A DNA stretch of 64,000 nt from Phymatolithon calcareum (lineage: Eukaryota > Rhodophyta > Florideophyceae > Hapalidiales): the NCBI GenBank assembly GCA_977006965.1, contig OZ345370.1, positions 1,426,001 to 1,490,000 on the forward strand, in the 5' to 3' direction. The position numbers and the translations under genes were made by a program. Under the pieces are notes generated by a model. It searched no databases. It was not told the DNA's origin and was given only the letters and a program-made list of their open reading frames with translations. Positions 22,103-32,542 of this stretch are shown piece by piece (positions within the stretch are counted from its first letter, which is position 1; each line of letters opens with the position of its first letter).

Positions 22103-23152
22103 ATGACCAACTTATCGCACCGTTTCGTGCTCGTCACTGGCGGCGCCGGCTACATCGGGTCGCACACCGTGCTGGAACTTGTGAAATCGGGATACACCGC
22201 TGTGGTCGTTGACAATCTCGACAATTCAAGCGAGGAGTCACTGCGTCGTGTGGGCGAACTCACTGAACGTCCGGATCGCATCATTTTCCGCAAGGTCGAT
22301 CTTCTCGATCAACATGCTCTTGCCGCCGTGTTCAAGGAATTCACGTTTTGCGCCTGCATTCACTTTGCAGGTTTGAAGGCCGTGGGTGAAAGCGTGCAAC
22401 AACCTGTGCGCTACTATCACAACAATCTCACAGGTACCCTACACCTTCTCAACCTTCTCACCGATCATGGTTGTCGCAATTTTGTCTTCTCCTCTTCCGC
22501 CACTGTGTACGGTCTCGCGAAAACAATGCCTGTCACGGAGGATGTGCCCATTGGCGCCACTAATCCGTACGGTCGTACCAAGTTGTTCATTGAGGAGTTT
22601 CTGCGCGACTTGTACAAGGCAGATTCAAGGTGGAATATTTTGATACTGCGTTATTTCAACCCGGTTGGCGCACATCCTTCCGGTCGTATCGGTGAGGATC
22701 CTTCCGGTATACCCAACAATCTCATGCCGTATATCGCACAGGTAGCCGTCAAGCGTCGGGACTATCTCTCCGTGTTTGGCACGGATTATCCTACGCCGGA
22801 TGGAACCGGTGTACGGGATTACATTCATGTCGTCGATCTTGCAAAGGGTCATTTGGCCGCGCTTGAGAAACTCGAACAGAACCCCGGCTGTGTTGCTGTC
22901 AATCTCGGTACGGGAAACGGGTTCTCCGTGATGCAGATGCTCAACGGAATGTCCAAAGCTTGCGGACGTGAATTGCCGTACAAAAATGCTCCGCGTCGTG
23001 AGGGTGACGTTTCGGAATTGTACGCGGATCCTAAGTTTGCAAAGGAGTTTTTGGGATGGTCTGCTGAACTTGGCATTGACGACATGTGTGCAGACACATG
23101 GCGTTGGCAGAGCCAGAATCCTAATGGTTACAGGCAGAAGGCAAGCAGTTAA
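22103..23152 (+). CDS. GALE: UDP-glucose 4-epimerase
   Basis: The protein has 349 residues in one exon, the usual size for the enzyme, from ATG at 22103. It interconverts UDP-glucose and UDP-galactose with bound NAD and so supplies galactosyl donors; in red algae these feed galactan wall and floridoside synthesis (pathway knowledge, not seen here). The Rossmann motif GGAGYIG is at 13-19. FSSSATVYG (about 128-136) carries the catalytic Ser. NPYGRTK has Tyr156 and Lys160 of the YxxxK pair. YFNPVGAH and [14 protein letters not shown] are typical GALE segments. An in-frame ATG at 21881 would add 74 unconserved residues. Confidence 0.95.
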   Translation: MTNLSHRFVLVTGGAGYIGSHTVLELVKSGYTAVVVDNLDNSSEESLRRVGELTERPDRIIFRKVDLLDQHALAAVFKEFTFCACIHFAGLKAVGESVQQPVRYYHNNLTGTLHLLNLLTDHGCRNFVFSSSATVYGLAKTMPVTEDVPIGATNPYGRTKLFIEEFLRDLYKADSRWNILILRYFNPVGAHPSGRIGEDPSGIPNNLMPYIAQVAVKRRDYLSVFGTDYPTPDGTGVRDYIHVVDLAKGHLAALEKLEQNPGCVAVNLGTGNGFSVMQMLNGMSKACGRELPYKNAPRREGDVSELYADPKFAKEFLGWSAELGIDDMCADTWRWQSQNPNGYRQKASS

Positions 23153-23237
23153 GTTACATTTTTGATGTATTATTTACCTTTTATCGCCGCCGCACGATTA
23201 AAGTCGATCGAGTGAAACAAATAAAATCGCCCGTATT

Positions 23238-24347
23238 TTATGCCATTGCCTCTGCAAGTTTTTCATCCATCTCGAATTTCATCTCCTTTTCATGCAACCC
23301 CAGCTCCTTATACTCCTCAAAAGCCTCTCCGATGCTGTCGAGCAGTTCCCCGACACTACCGGAATGTTTCGGAACCCAATCCAGTTTCGTCATCGCATCC
23401 GAGGGATCTGCGAAGAAATGGCGCACACGGAATGGAAAAACCTTCTTAACATTATACCCAGGCACCAATCGCGCCGCCCACTCCGGGTTATAATGTCGTA
23501 CAATACAATCGCATCCCACGACGCTCGCGACGAGTTGCGCCACACCGTCAAAAGTAACGGCACGTGGACTGACGGCGTTGAACACTTCGCCGCGCAATCC
23601 CTTCCCCATCGCTGCCGCCAGCATTGCCGCCACATCGCGCACATCGGTGAGACTAGTCATCTCTGCACCTGTACCTGGAATGTATACCGCCCGTCCGCGC
23701 ACCATGCGATCAAAAAAGAAGTCTAGATACGCCCGTTTCGCACTCCGTTTTCCGAATATATAAATCGGCCGAAACGCAGCGGCGCATACGCTTGCCGCAC
23801 GCAGTTTCTCCTCGACATCCACAGTGGGACCGGACGCTGCATCGCCGACTAGCGACGGAAGACGCCCGCAAGAGTCGGGCTGGTACGCGCCGGCGGAGGA
23901 GATGTAGAACACCTCTGCGCCTGCGCGACCGACCGAGAGAGAAACGTCGGCGTCTGAGGCCGTCTTCGAAAAGTTGTCGTACACAGCTTCGAAGGACCCG
24001 GTCACATTCGAAGATATCGGTGTGCCGAACGTGACGGAAAACCGCTCGCCGTGCGCGGAGGAGAGCGCATCGTACACCGCAAACGCATTGTCGACGCGGG
24101 AGGCACCGTCCTGCAGAACTTGCACGGAGTGCCCGGCGTCGAGAAGGAGTTCGGATAAATGGGGACCTATAAATGCATGACCGCCTGACGCACAGTTGAG
24201 CACTAGCACACGCGCGCAGCGAACGACGAGTCGTTGCCGACGGATTCGTTGCGAAGGCTGTCTTCGAGGCAGTTGCGCTCGTGTGCCGGCTGTGCGAATT
24301 GCACCGCCGTGCCAACACGCGGGCGCGAAGGCTGTTCGGTGGCGCAT
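23238..24347 (-). CDS. CSP41-like chloroplast stem-loop RNA-binding protein (atypical SDR)
   Basis: The protein has 369 residues in one exon from ATG at 24347. CSP41 proteins are epimerase-fold (short-chain dehydrogenase-like) plastid proteins that bind and stabilise or cleave plastid transcripts. The first 45 residues are Arg/Ala-rich without acids, like a transit peptide. The fold starts with RVLVLNCASGGHAFIG, a CSP41-type dinucleotide loop. It continues with FRPIYIFGKRS, MTSLTDVRDVAAML and FPFRVRHFFADPSDAMTKLDW; the last is a strong CSP41 signature. It is convergent with GALE, with only 85 nt between the stops. A 68-bp segment of a related gene lies inverted at 24554-24621. Confidence 0.85.
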   Translation of the reverse strand: MRHRTAFAPACWHGGAIRTAGTRAQLPRRQPSQRIRRQRLVVRCARVLVLNCASGGHAFIGPHLSELLLDAGHSVQVLQDGASRVDNAFAVYDALSSAHGERFSVTFGTPISSNVTGSFEAVYDNFSKTASDADVSLSVGRAGAEVFYISSAGAYQPDSCGRLPSLVGDAASGPTVDVEEKLRAASVCAAAFRPIYIFGKRSAKRAYLDFFFDRMVRGRAVYIPGTGAEMTSLTDVRDVAAMLAAAMGKGLRGEVFNAVSPRAVTFDGVAQLVASVVGCDCIVRHYNPEWAARLVPGYNVKKVFPFRVRHFFADPSDAMTKLDWVPKHSGSVGELLDSIGEAFEEYKELGLHEKEMKFEMDEKLAEAMA

Positions 24348-24553
24348 TTTTGAGGGAGACCGCCTTCGGAAGAGGGAGGAATCAAGCAGGATTCGAATAC
24401 GATGCGGTGTCAGGACGGGACGTGCGGTCCGCGCAGGGCAGCTCGCGAGATTGGGATGCGCCGTGATTCAAGGAGATCGACACGTGTAGGAACAGGCTGC
24501 AATAGCTGCGAAGGGATGTACAGCATTACCTTTCTTCGAACAATGTATCATAG

Positions 24554-24621
24554 CACACCGATCTCTTCAAATGTGACCGGCTCCTTTGAAGCTGTGTACG
24601 ACAACTTTTTGAAGACGCCCT
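24554..24621 (+). pseudogene. Inverted fragment of a CSP41-type gene
   Basis: These 68 bases match the CSP41 coding strand (plus coordinates 23957-24024) at 62 positions, in inverted orientation 0.5 kb away. It reads in frame as TPISSNVTGSFEAVYDNF, the same peptide as in CSP41. Four of the six differences are silent third-position changes, which suggests it came from a CSP41 paralogue that was under selection. Similarity stops sharply at both ends, so this is a solitary fragment. A start ATG at about 24543 is probably chance. Confidence 0.75.
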
Positions 24622-24802
24622 GGAAGCGATATCCTCGCGGAAGTGCAGGTATTACTCAACTCGGTTAACGGAAGATATTACACGACAACACTTTGTTGTA
24701 CTGGAGGCAATACTTTGTCTAACTGTCATCACATACATGAACTGAGCCTTCTGATGACAGCCATGACGAAAGCACAAATAGTGAGGAAAGCGTCTCTGAC
24801 TC

Positions 24803-25252
24803 CTAGGTGAAGGTTGGTGCGATGAATGATTCAGGCATTAGCGAACTAAGACTGCAAACTGCTAGACTGGTATTTGCTGGTACACTGTCCGCGCCATCTT
24901 GTAGCAACAATGCGAGGTGACTCATTGCTTTCGCATCGCCACCTTCTTCGATGGCCTGGATGTACAGGTGCGCTGTCTCAACGTTGGAAACAGTGGTAGA
25001 AGAATTAGAGTGCAGTTTTCTATTTTTCCTCTGTGAGTAAGAATTCTCATTAAGAGACACTATTGTTAAATGAATTGAAGGAGAGGTTGACGGTTCATAG
25101 TACAGGAGCGGAACGAACCGTGAGGTCGCCTCTGGGCTTCCACTGGTTGCGGCGCGAAGACTGCTTTGAGCGATTTCGATCGACGCCGGGATATCCGAGC
25201 GCGGGGTCGTTTCTCGGCTACAGGTCTTGGGAGCAATATACTGCAATAGCAA
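24803..25252 (-). pseudogene. Fragment of a Sel1-like and 27-residue-repeat protein
   Basis: An open frame of 149 codons with no ATG at its 5' side. Its first 60 residues (SDIPASIEIAQSSLRAATSG) match the tandem-repeat protein at 32543-33274. Its second half has a Sel1-like helical repeat: AHLYIQAIEEGGDAKAMSHL then ALLLQDGAD. Sel1 repeats are protein-binding helical solenoids. The 5' end runs into the AATA-rich repeat at about 25230-25320, so the gene looks truncated there by an insertion. I do not assign a function. Confidence 0.45.
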
Positions 25253-26080
25253 TATACTGGAATATACTGGTATTTCAATATTATTCCTTGATCTGTTTCT
25301 ATTGGAATACGTATTGGTAAGCGGCAGAGTTGTAGATCTATTGATTGCTCAGTGTGATACGTAAAACTTCGTCCCAGACAGGCTGTTAACGTGGAGGATA
25401 GTGTCATGTTTCTACGCTATCGTTCTGCTCAAGTCAGAGAGTCAACATTTTGTTTGCTCTATCGTGACCGCGCGTGTTGGGTCTTTCATTTGCGAAGATG
25501 GCAGGCAAACCGAAACCAGCGTACATTGTCAAGGCTTTCATGACGAAACGCGATGATACTGTCAAGGACATACCGTCTCGGAAAGGCGAAGAATTCACCC
25601 GGCGCGATGTACCCCTGCCCCCGCGGAAGTTATTGCAAAAATTCCGTACCCACAGTATCGTTCGAGAAAGGCACCGGGTGGAGGAATCCGTACTCGCACC
25701 TGTTATCGTGCGTTGCAGGTGGAGATGAGAACAAATTGTTCGAGATGTATCGCACGTGCATGAAAGACGAAACGAACCGGGATAGTACTCGACACATTTC
25801 GTTGTACTTCGAGTCAACACTATCTACTACTGCTCGGGAAAAGGCCATGTACCAGTGCATTGATGTCATCATCTCTCTTTCTCTACCAATATCATACGTT
25901 GAGAACCCGCGCTTTCATGACTTCAGTGAGGTGGATGAGATGATTTCAATCAAAACATTTCAGGATTCGGTTTTTAAGTTAGTGGAACTGGTCGAAATTG
26001 GCGTGATGAATGACCTCAAAAACACTCTTGGTGCTCTGATGCATGATGCTTGGCAGGGCTGCTCTGAATTGAATTGCAAT

Positions 26081-26142
26081 TCAACTCAAGCTTTCACCCA
26101 ATTTCAATTCGTCAACTCAGGCTTTCACCCAATTCCAATTCG
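26081..26142. repeat. 31-bp tandem duplication in the left hAT subterminal region
   Basis: Two adjacent 31-bp copies (26081-26111 and 26112-26142) differ at two positions, each containing ctttcacccaatt. They lie just inside the left end. Subterminal repeats of this type bind transposase in hAT elements. Confidence 0.75.
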
Positions 26143-26225
26143 TCTCCGCGAGCTCAAACACAAAACAATTCCAATTCCAATTTTTTACTGTGAGCCAATA
26201 CCAATTCAATACCAATCCAATACAA

Positions 26226-27022
26226 CTACTCATCGTCGGCCGCAGTACCATCCGCTTTCGTAGAGTTGCGAACCTTCTCAGTTTGCGATTCTTTCATCGC
26301 TTCCGAAACGAGGTCGCCTTCCCAATAGTTTCTATTCACTTTCAGAAAGAGGAAGCTTTCGAATAGGAGCGGAGACATGCTCTTTCTGTTGTTGGAGAGA
26401 ATATTCCCAGCTATCGACCACAGCCGTTCCACTTCGGCGCAGAGCCCAGTATAAATCCACAGTTCATGTACTTCCCGGAATTGTCGAGGCAGCTTCGTTT
26501 CTTTTCTTCCAGCTTCTCGGCAAGAGAACGCTTCGGATGACTTGTTTACTTTTCGGTACTTTCCACATCCAACTTCAATTGCTTGCAGGCATTCTTTTCC
26601 GTAACCGTCAGAGAAGACGTCTCATTTCGCAGTATCTTCACAACTGCCGACTCGAATGCGACGTCAGTCGAAATATTAGAGTTCGTGGCAATATAAGTGG
26701 TACCAAGTTTGCACCCGTAAAATGATGATTCGACGTCACTTCGGCTCGTTTGCACAACTTCCATCAACGTATCGACTGCAAATCGACAGTCAGATAGTGT
26801 TTCTCCCCTTTTTTGCAGTTCCATTGTCACCACGTTAACTTCAGCAAGCATTTCTGCAAATTTCGTGACCTGAAGCGAAACACCTTCACTTGTATCCATC
26901 GTTATCGTCGATCCTTCAGTTTCGACAACTTCAACCAGGTAACATCCGTCGGTGTTGAATGCGGCGCTGTGTTTACGCTTTCGAGAAAGTCGCGTGTTGT
27001 ACACATCCAACAAGTGATTCAC
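26226..27022 (-). pseudogene. hAT transposase C-terminal region, frameshifted
   Basis: Two minus-strand frames make up this remnant: 27022-26546 (158 codons) and a continuation ending at 26226. The second reads VERLWSIAGNIL, NNRKSMSP and FESFLFLKVNRNYW, which is the conserved hAT C-terminal dimerisation domain (Dimer_Tnp_hAT). The frames do not join cleanly at about 26540. The first frame has an acidic region with no clear catalytic block, and most of the RNase-H-like core is missing, so it cannot be functional. Confidence 0.8.
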
Positions 27023-27300
27023 ATCGTTGTCGGATATGCATTTCTTGAGGTGCTTGAATGGGTTACTGTACCCGATTCCCTTCTCGACATAAATCGTTCC
27101 TCCAGATCAGCACTTCTCTTTCATCGGACAGAGAAAGACATGATGTGGTACGTTCGGGCGCTCGATTTTTCTGAATCGTGGCTTGACGTTTCGATTGACG
27201 TCCGGTCGCTGTGTCATCAAAGTCACGACGAAGTCGCGGGGGCTCGGGAGCGCCATGATTGAAAGCTCTCTAGAGGGTGCTCGGGATTCGATATATAGAT

Positions 27301-27390
27301 GTAGCAGTGGCATATGCTGATATTCTATAGACAGGACAGTACGTAGTAGCAGTGGCATACGCCGATCTTCCATAGACAGGACAGTACGTA
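27301..27390. repeat. 45-bp tandem duplication in the right hAT subterminal region
   Basis: Two adjacent 45-bp copies (27301-27345 and 27346-27390), each starting gtagcagtggcata and containing tagacaggacagtacgta, differ at a few positions. The repeat lies about 150 bp inside the right end. Confidence 0.75.
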
Positions 27391-27720
27391 TCTTAATTCC
27401 GAATTGCAGCACGTATCCCAATTCGGAATTGCAGTTCAGTTTCGCTCTCAATACGAGTTGCAGTTCCTTGATGCGTCCCAATCAAGTACGTATTGCTTGA
27501 ATTGCAATCAATTCGAGTTGCAACTCAATTCAGAGCAGGCCTGATGCTTGGACCAAAAATGGGTCGCATTACCTCGGCATTTTCGCTGTCGTTTCAAATG
27601 AATCCAATAGCAATAGGGGTATTGGTAGATTCAAGGATATTGCCGTAGGTATTGGCGGAAGGGAGCTATTGGCAATAGGTATTGCTCACCAGCGTGTAAT
27701 CACTGGGAGTGCCAAGATAA

Positions 27721-28364
27721 GGTTGGGTTTATCATGAAAAGGGCTGATCTCTCTCCGATGAGATGATGAGATGCTCCAGTCTAAGGTGCGATTTAGGATC
27801 GCCGCTTAAATAGAGCAGGGGCGAGAAATGCACACCCTGTATAAAGGGGGGGAGCACTAACAGATACTACTCTAACAATCCCAATTGGTTGGTATGTTCT
27901 CCCTGAGAGTGTAAGTGTCCCTCCTTACGCTCGTGCAGCATTGCGTGTCTACAGTGCCCCATACACTCGAAGAGTGTATTAATCATTCATGCGCAATGTT
28001 TGCTTGGCCTTCTTCGCCAGCTTTTTCTTGCGTGTGTTGGACCCTTCTTCGCCGCTTTTACCGACCTTGATTTGCACCCCGTCCATCTTCTCCGGTCTCA
28101 TTCTTGTACTTGAACATGAAATACCGTTGATCGGCTGTGTATCGCTACAATATATTGCTCCCGAGGATACTACCACTGGATATGTCTCGGAGACATAGCA
28201 CAGGGTACCGGTCCATGCGATTCACCGTGGTTAGTTCTCTTCCAGAGACGTCTTTGTCGTCGTCGGTGGTCAGCATGCAGTGTATGAGAGGCATTCATGA
28301 CAGGATTAAGGTGGGGATATCTGACAATATTGCCGTACCTTCGTACCATCTCTGGCCTTGCAGA
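27721..28364. other. Unassigned, transposon-rich spacer
   Basis: No intact gene. A minus-strand frame ending at 27979 has a Lys-rich end (KKKLAKKAKQTLRMND) that could be a gene terminus. Near 28143-28165 caatatattgctccc resembles, in inverted form, the gggagcaatata sequence at about 25230, so this may be the far end of a larger dead element. Confidence 0.35.
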
Positions 28365-29192
28365 TCAGACAAAGGGTGTTATTAGAGTAACAAAGATACT
28401 TCCGAGGGGAAATGCATTGACTAGGGTGAGAAGCATGCTCGTTTTATAGAAAATTAAGTATTTAAGTGGAGGGAGGGAAGTAAGCAGAACACCTTTCACT
28501 AAAAAGAATCGTACTGCTACTCTGTCTTCCAATGAGTTGACAGCCTCATTGATCCTTGTAGCTACACCTACTCGCTTTGTTATATCGTACATGTCCGGTA
28601 CAAGAACAACCAACCGCAGCAAAATCTGTGTGGGCATAATATCGAGCTGTATGTTTTGGTGGAGTTCCAAATAACATGAGAACCGCGTATGTCCATAGAC
28701 ATCAACCACCTTCTGGTTTCCGCGTTCAGGTTCTACTTCAATAAGACGGCGGAAAACAGTAAGTCTCAATGAGCTCCCGTCATAGGAGACACGCTCAATC
28801 ACCATTTGTAGAATGCCTTTTCGAGTTTCATCTTGTACTTTGTATTCAACGGCGTCGTATCGAGGACCAACGCTATTCGCATTCGTACTTGCGTATGCAA
28901 TATGTCGCTCATCATGTGTTGCATTATCTCCTTGCCATGGATATTGGGCCCTGAAGCTCACAGAACTCAATTGCTTCCATAGTATTACACACATCATTGC
29001 GTGCCTTTCAGAAAGTATAGCAGCACACGCATCCCCCACTGATCGCCCTATTGTGCGGGGCAAGAGACGAACACACGCAGTGTTTTCATGCTGTAATTTT
29101 CCTATATCGGTAATGTCGAGATCGCTCCGTTCACGGGATTTCCTTGTGTGCTCCTCAGGGACAGGATTTGAGCTAATGAGGAGGCTCGCCAT
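28365..29192 (-). pseudogene. Probable C-terminal part of a large transposase
   Basis: An open frame of 275 codons starting MASLLISSNPVPEEHTRK. The body reads RKGILQMVIERVSYDGSSL, then VVDVYGHTRFSCYLEL and DIMPTQILLRLVVLVPDMYD. Layout and context resemble the C-terminal, non-catalytic part of large plant-type transposases of the EnSpm/DUF4218 sort. The upstream frame is open for only a few codons (DRTFAGL). The 240-bp repeat at 29335-29573 separates it from the probable rest of the same gene. Its identity is an inference. Confidence 0.35.
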
Positions 29193-29334
29193 TAAACCTG
29201 CGAATGTTCTGTCACGCTATGGGGTTGTGAATCGCACAGGATGGCACACTGGTTTTGGTCGGGTTGTCCCCTGGCGGAAAGCCGAGGGCGGCGCGAAGCG
29301 CCGACCTTTAAAGAAAAAACATTGGATCAAAAGA

Positions 29335-29573
29335 TGCAGTGTAAGCATCTGTAAGCTGTAATGCTCTGTAAAAAGCAGGTCTAGGGTTTGCCTTCAGTGA
29401 TCCTTAGTGATCTAAGTACGTATCGAAACCTACGGTATTGTAATGACTGTAATGCTATCTGTAAGGGCTTGCTGTAAATGCTAGCTGTAATGGCTAATTG
29501 AAGGGAGCTAGTCTTAGAGGAAGGTAGGGAGTATGGTAGTGGCGTTGGACGCCACACAGGCGCATTTACAGAG
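29335..29573 (+). repeat. Copy 1 of a 240-bp inverted repeat pair
   Basis: This copy matches the reverse complement of about 35930-36145. Shared blocks include taagtacgtatcgaaac, gtaatgact and ctgtaagggctt, and the end gttggacgccac. Similarity runs over roughly 215-240 bp with gaps. The two copies may be long terminal inverted repeats of a 6.8-kb element or two copies of a small element. A short match, tggcgtccaac, also occurs at 48232. Confidence 0.7.
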
Positions 29574-29582
29574 TAGCTGTCC

Positions 29583-32198
29583 TCAGAAAGAAGTGTTCCG
29601 AAGCAGTTCGACTTTCACGAGCTGCTTCGTCAAAATGTCCAGCTTGTAGTTAGTTGACCAGTAGCACGACTTCATAGCGCGGTGCTGTGCTTCGCTAGTA
29701 TCAAACTCTCCCCGCCGTGCACATCCGAATGAAAGCAGATGGTCAGATTCATGATGCATTAGGCGATGTGGCTTTGTGCTGATGGCACGTCTAAAGCAGA
29801 AGATAGCTTTAAACCTGCATCAAAGCACATGGCTTGAATTGCTTCAATTTCCTCTTTGGTTCTGACACCGACTTCAGCTCCACAGTTAACGCCCTGAAGA
29901 ATAGAGTTCACTCTGTCCAAGATAAGTGCAGACTGTAGTAGACGATTATCATCCGCGAGTACGGTCGGTGGAAGCACCATAAGGGCGATCCACATCAGAG
30001 GCGCAATCGCGCGCTTCAAGCTCGCAGGCATTCCGGCTTGCAAATCGTCATCTCTGCCACGAAACGGTGTCACATTAGGGCCTAAAACTCTGGGAATGTC
30101 TCTCATACGCTGGTTCCCTATACGAACAAGCTCAGCCTTGGAGCAATTCCCGGAGTTGTTGCCAACCCGAGATCCGAAGAGCCATGTCAGGAAGTTCTCG
30201 TAAAACGCCAAGTCTATCGAAACCGACGCATGAGTAGAGGTGAAAAGGAGCAGTACCCAGCCCATGAAGAGCGGCAAGTTCCGGTGGGAACCCTCTGGCG
30301 CTTTGCGCCTTGAGATTCTTCTTGGCGTGCATCTCTGCTGTACGATCGACTTCTTGTGATGGGTCCGCCACATATCTTGCCGTTAACAGCTGCATCCATA
30401 CAGTTTCACTTACTTTACGTCGTTAGGCGCTCAACTCGCTCGTTTGTATGGCGTACACGTTTTCAGCAATTGCTTGTCGTGCTTTTTTCGACTTTTCTCT
30501 CCTCAATTTTCTTTCTGGATGATGACCGATGGCTTGGCAGTTTTCATGGTTTTCACTTTCCGGATAGGAATTTTGAAGATGCGAGATCACAAAAGTCGGG
30601 AGATATCGATGTAGAAAGCTGGCTCAATGCCGCTTCGTTTGTGATTGCAGTAACCTGTGCATTGTGTTAGTTAAGAATTAAGTCCTCTTTAGCCAAGAGA
30701 GAGGGCATTTCACAAAATGAACAATCCATGTAGCTTCCAGCAGCTAAAAGACATAGAAACGGTCGTTCTTGATTTTGGTCAGTTACCAGTGTATTGAGTC
30801 GAACAGAAATCAAACTTCCATTGACTATGAAACCATCACGAGATGCATCAATTGCTCCTCGCGAAAAAAGAAACAAAAATCTTTGAAATACTTCGAGCCG
30901 CTCTTTCTAAGCGCACCATCACTGACCTCCGTTTCGATGATGATAGAGGGCACAAGTGCCAACTCATGCCATAGGTCAGATCTTCCATGAATGTTCAAAA
31001 GCCTCATTCTGGGAGCGTTCACGCCCTGGGTCCCCGAGCTCGAGAGCACTGTACCATCGGCGTATAGGTCAAAAGCTACAATTGGAAGGCTTTGATGATT
31101 CACTCTGTCGTAGCCCTCCATTGACAACGAGTTACAAGGATGAGAGTGGTCACCGTCTTGAAAAGATGGAGAAAAAGGAACTATAGAGGTCAGCCCGCCC
31201 GTCTTTACCAATTTGTCCGATATAACTTGCATTGCTGGGCGGAATACTCTAGTTCCGTTGTCACCCAGCATTGTACGTATATTGCAGATCTCCAGGATTG
31301 TGCAGCCACAAAGTTCTTTCTCGCTTTCTCCACGTACGAATGAAAGGCCTGCTGAGAGCTGAATTGGTCTCTAAATCTTTTATCTTCTTGGAAGTCACTG
31401 CCATGAGAGGTCTCCGCGAAAAGATCGTAGTGCATGGCAATTTCCCCGCTTGAGTATTTTTGTTGACAACAAAACCTTAGAAAAGACTTAGCTTTTCACA
31501 AAGCCCGGATATTGGAAGATTTAAGTGTTCATTTCTTACGATAAGCGCAGTTGATGTGTCTCTGATGGTGCAATAGAAGTTATAAACGTCATCAGCAATA
31601 TTAGAAGGCGGAATATGCTCCGTCACCGCGAACGGAATAAACTGGCCATGATCTTGCAGTATTTCTCTCTCTGAGGTATGCCTTGTAGGGTCATGTTGGG
31701 TTCCAAGGTTCATTAGGACTGGGACAGTCTTCGTTTAGTCACGGTTGCGATGCTGCCCGGGTAACAGTGCATTTCTGAAGCTTGTTTGGCACATACTACA
31801 AGTGAATGGATTCATCACTAGAGCTGGTGCACCAGGTTGTCGCCAAGTCTGTGACGAGCAATGCGTCAGAAGTCGAATCTGTCGATCATCCTTTGTACGT
31901 ACTCGTGGGAAATCAGTGGCACGCACAGGCGATAGGTTGCGCTGCAAATTTTATTCAATAAGGTTCTGAACGGGCGCATGTGATCCTCTGGTAGTGTAAG
32001 TATGTTCTTGATCGACATCGCCAGATTCTGTAGAATCTGGCGATTTCGTTCATCGAGAACTTCTAGCGTCTGACATCTCGCACGCCATGGCCGAGTAAAA
32101 CGTGCGAAGTGACTGAAACCGTATCTTTCTGGCAAGAGAATCCCAAGCAATCTGCGCTTCGCATTGCCAGGCGCACTCCTCCTGCCATTCGGTAACAA
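29583..32198 (-). pseudogene. Decayed large transposase, EnSpm/DUF4218-like
   Basis: Coding pieces in changing frames run leftward from 32198. One (31271-30825) reads IVAFDLYADGTVLSSSG and IHGRSDLWHELALVPSI. It passes into LVTDQNQERPFLC and YMDCSFCEMPS, resembling the D...R-x-x-L ... C-x-x-C region of EnSpm/CACTA-type transposases. Then comes 30373-29759, with SLKRAIAPLMWIALMVLPP. The last piece, ending at 29583, reads DHLLSFGCARRGEFD and YKLDILTKQLVKVELL. Frame changes and stops show it is dead. The family is inferred from motif order, not a database match. Confidence 0.42.
32017..32044. repeat. Perfect 13-bp-arm hairpin
   Basis: The arms atcgccagattct and agaatctggcgat are exact reverse complements with a 2-nt loop. 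The hairpin lies inside the decayed transposase region. Confidence 0.7.
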
Positions 32199-32404
32199 AG
32201 TTTTTTAGCTCAACTCAAAGGCCAATCAGTTTCCAGTATATAATCGCTAGAGGACGCTAGTATTATCCGTCGCAGGGTACTCCATGGGGGTCGTTGAAAT
32301 ATAAAGGAAAAAATGGGACTTTTGGTTTCGGGGGACAACGCTACACTTAAAAATTTATGAGGTACACGGACAGTCATATGATAAGACAATTTGAGCTGAT
32401 AATT

Positions 32405-32432
32405 TGATCCAATTATTAAAATAATTGGATCA
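32405..32432. repeat. Perfect 13-bp-arm hairpin
   Basis: The arms tgatccaattatt and aataattggatca are exact reverse complements around a 2-nt loop. It lies 110 nt before the start of the tandem-repeat protein at 32543. Confidence 0.7.
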
Positions 32433-32542
32433 GCTCGCAACTTCGTGCCCACTATACACCGGCCGTGCTTGTGTGTGTACTCACTTAAGAATGTCTTTAT
32501 CCGCGAGCTTCGCGTTAGGTCCGTCCCGTCCAGGTCTGCTCC

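Larger units (their letters stand above)
26054..27543. mobile_element. hAT DNA transposon, 1490 bp, with 8-bp target-site duplication
   Basis: The left end cagggctgctctgaattg and the right end (reverse complement caggcctgctctgaattg) are inverted repeats differing at one base in 18, and similarity runs further inward. The element is flanked by an exact 8-bp duplication, atgcttgg, at 26046-26053 and 27544-27551. Ends beginning CAGGG/CAGGC and an 8-bp duplication are the hallmarks of hAT elements. Inside, on the minus strand, lies a decayed hAT transposase with its C-terminal dimerisation motif. At 1.5 kb it is shorter than a full autonomous hAT, so it is an internally reduced copy. Confidence 0.9.
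25498..27720 (+). pseudogene. BED/hAT-like transposase remnant, interrupted by another hAT element
   Basis: Coding starts at ATG 25498 (MAGKPKPAYIVKAF), shifts frame at about 25600-25660, and then reads GTGWRNPYSHLLSCVAGGDE, which resembles a BED zinc finger. It continues to GALMHDAW at 26053. There a 1490-bp element is inserted. After the insertion the same frame resumes at 27552 with TKNGSHYLGIFAVV; MHDAW-TKNGSHY is a hAT transposase-type segment. Coding is lost after about 27600 in an AATA-rich sequence. AATA-rich sequence on both sides (25230-25320, 27600-27690) may be its degenerate ends. Frameshift plus insertion make this a dead copy. Confidence 0.6.

Noticed and set aside
24538-24668. 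The CSP41-like fragment as a small gene of its own.
   Set aside because: Similarity covers only 68 bp, ends abruptly, and the rest of the frame is unrelated.
25228-27695. AATA-rich sequence on both sides (gggagcaatata and inverted gagcaatacc) as terminal repeats of the outer hAT-like element.
   Set aside because: The match is short, low-complexity and without a flanking duplication; mentioned only as possible.
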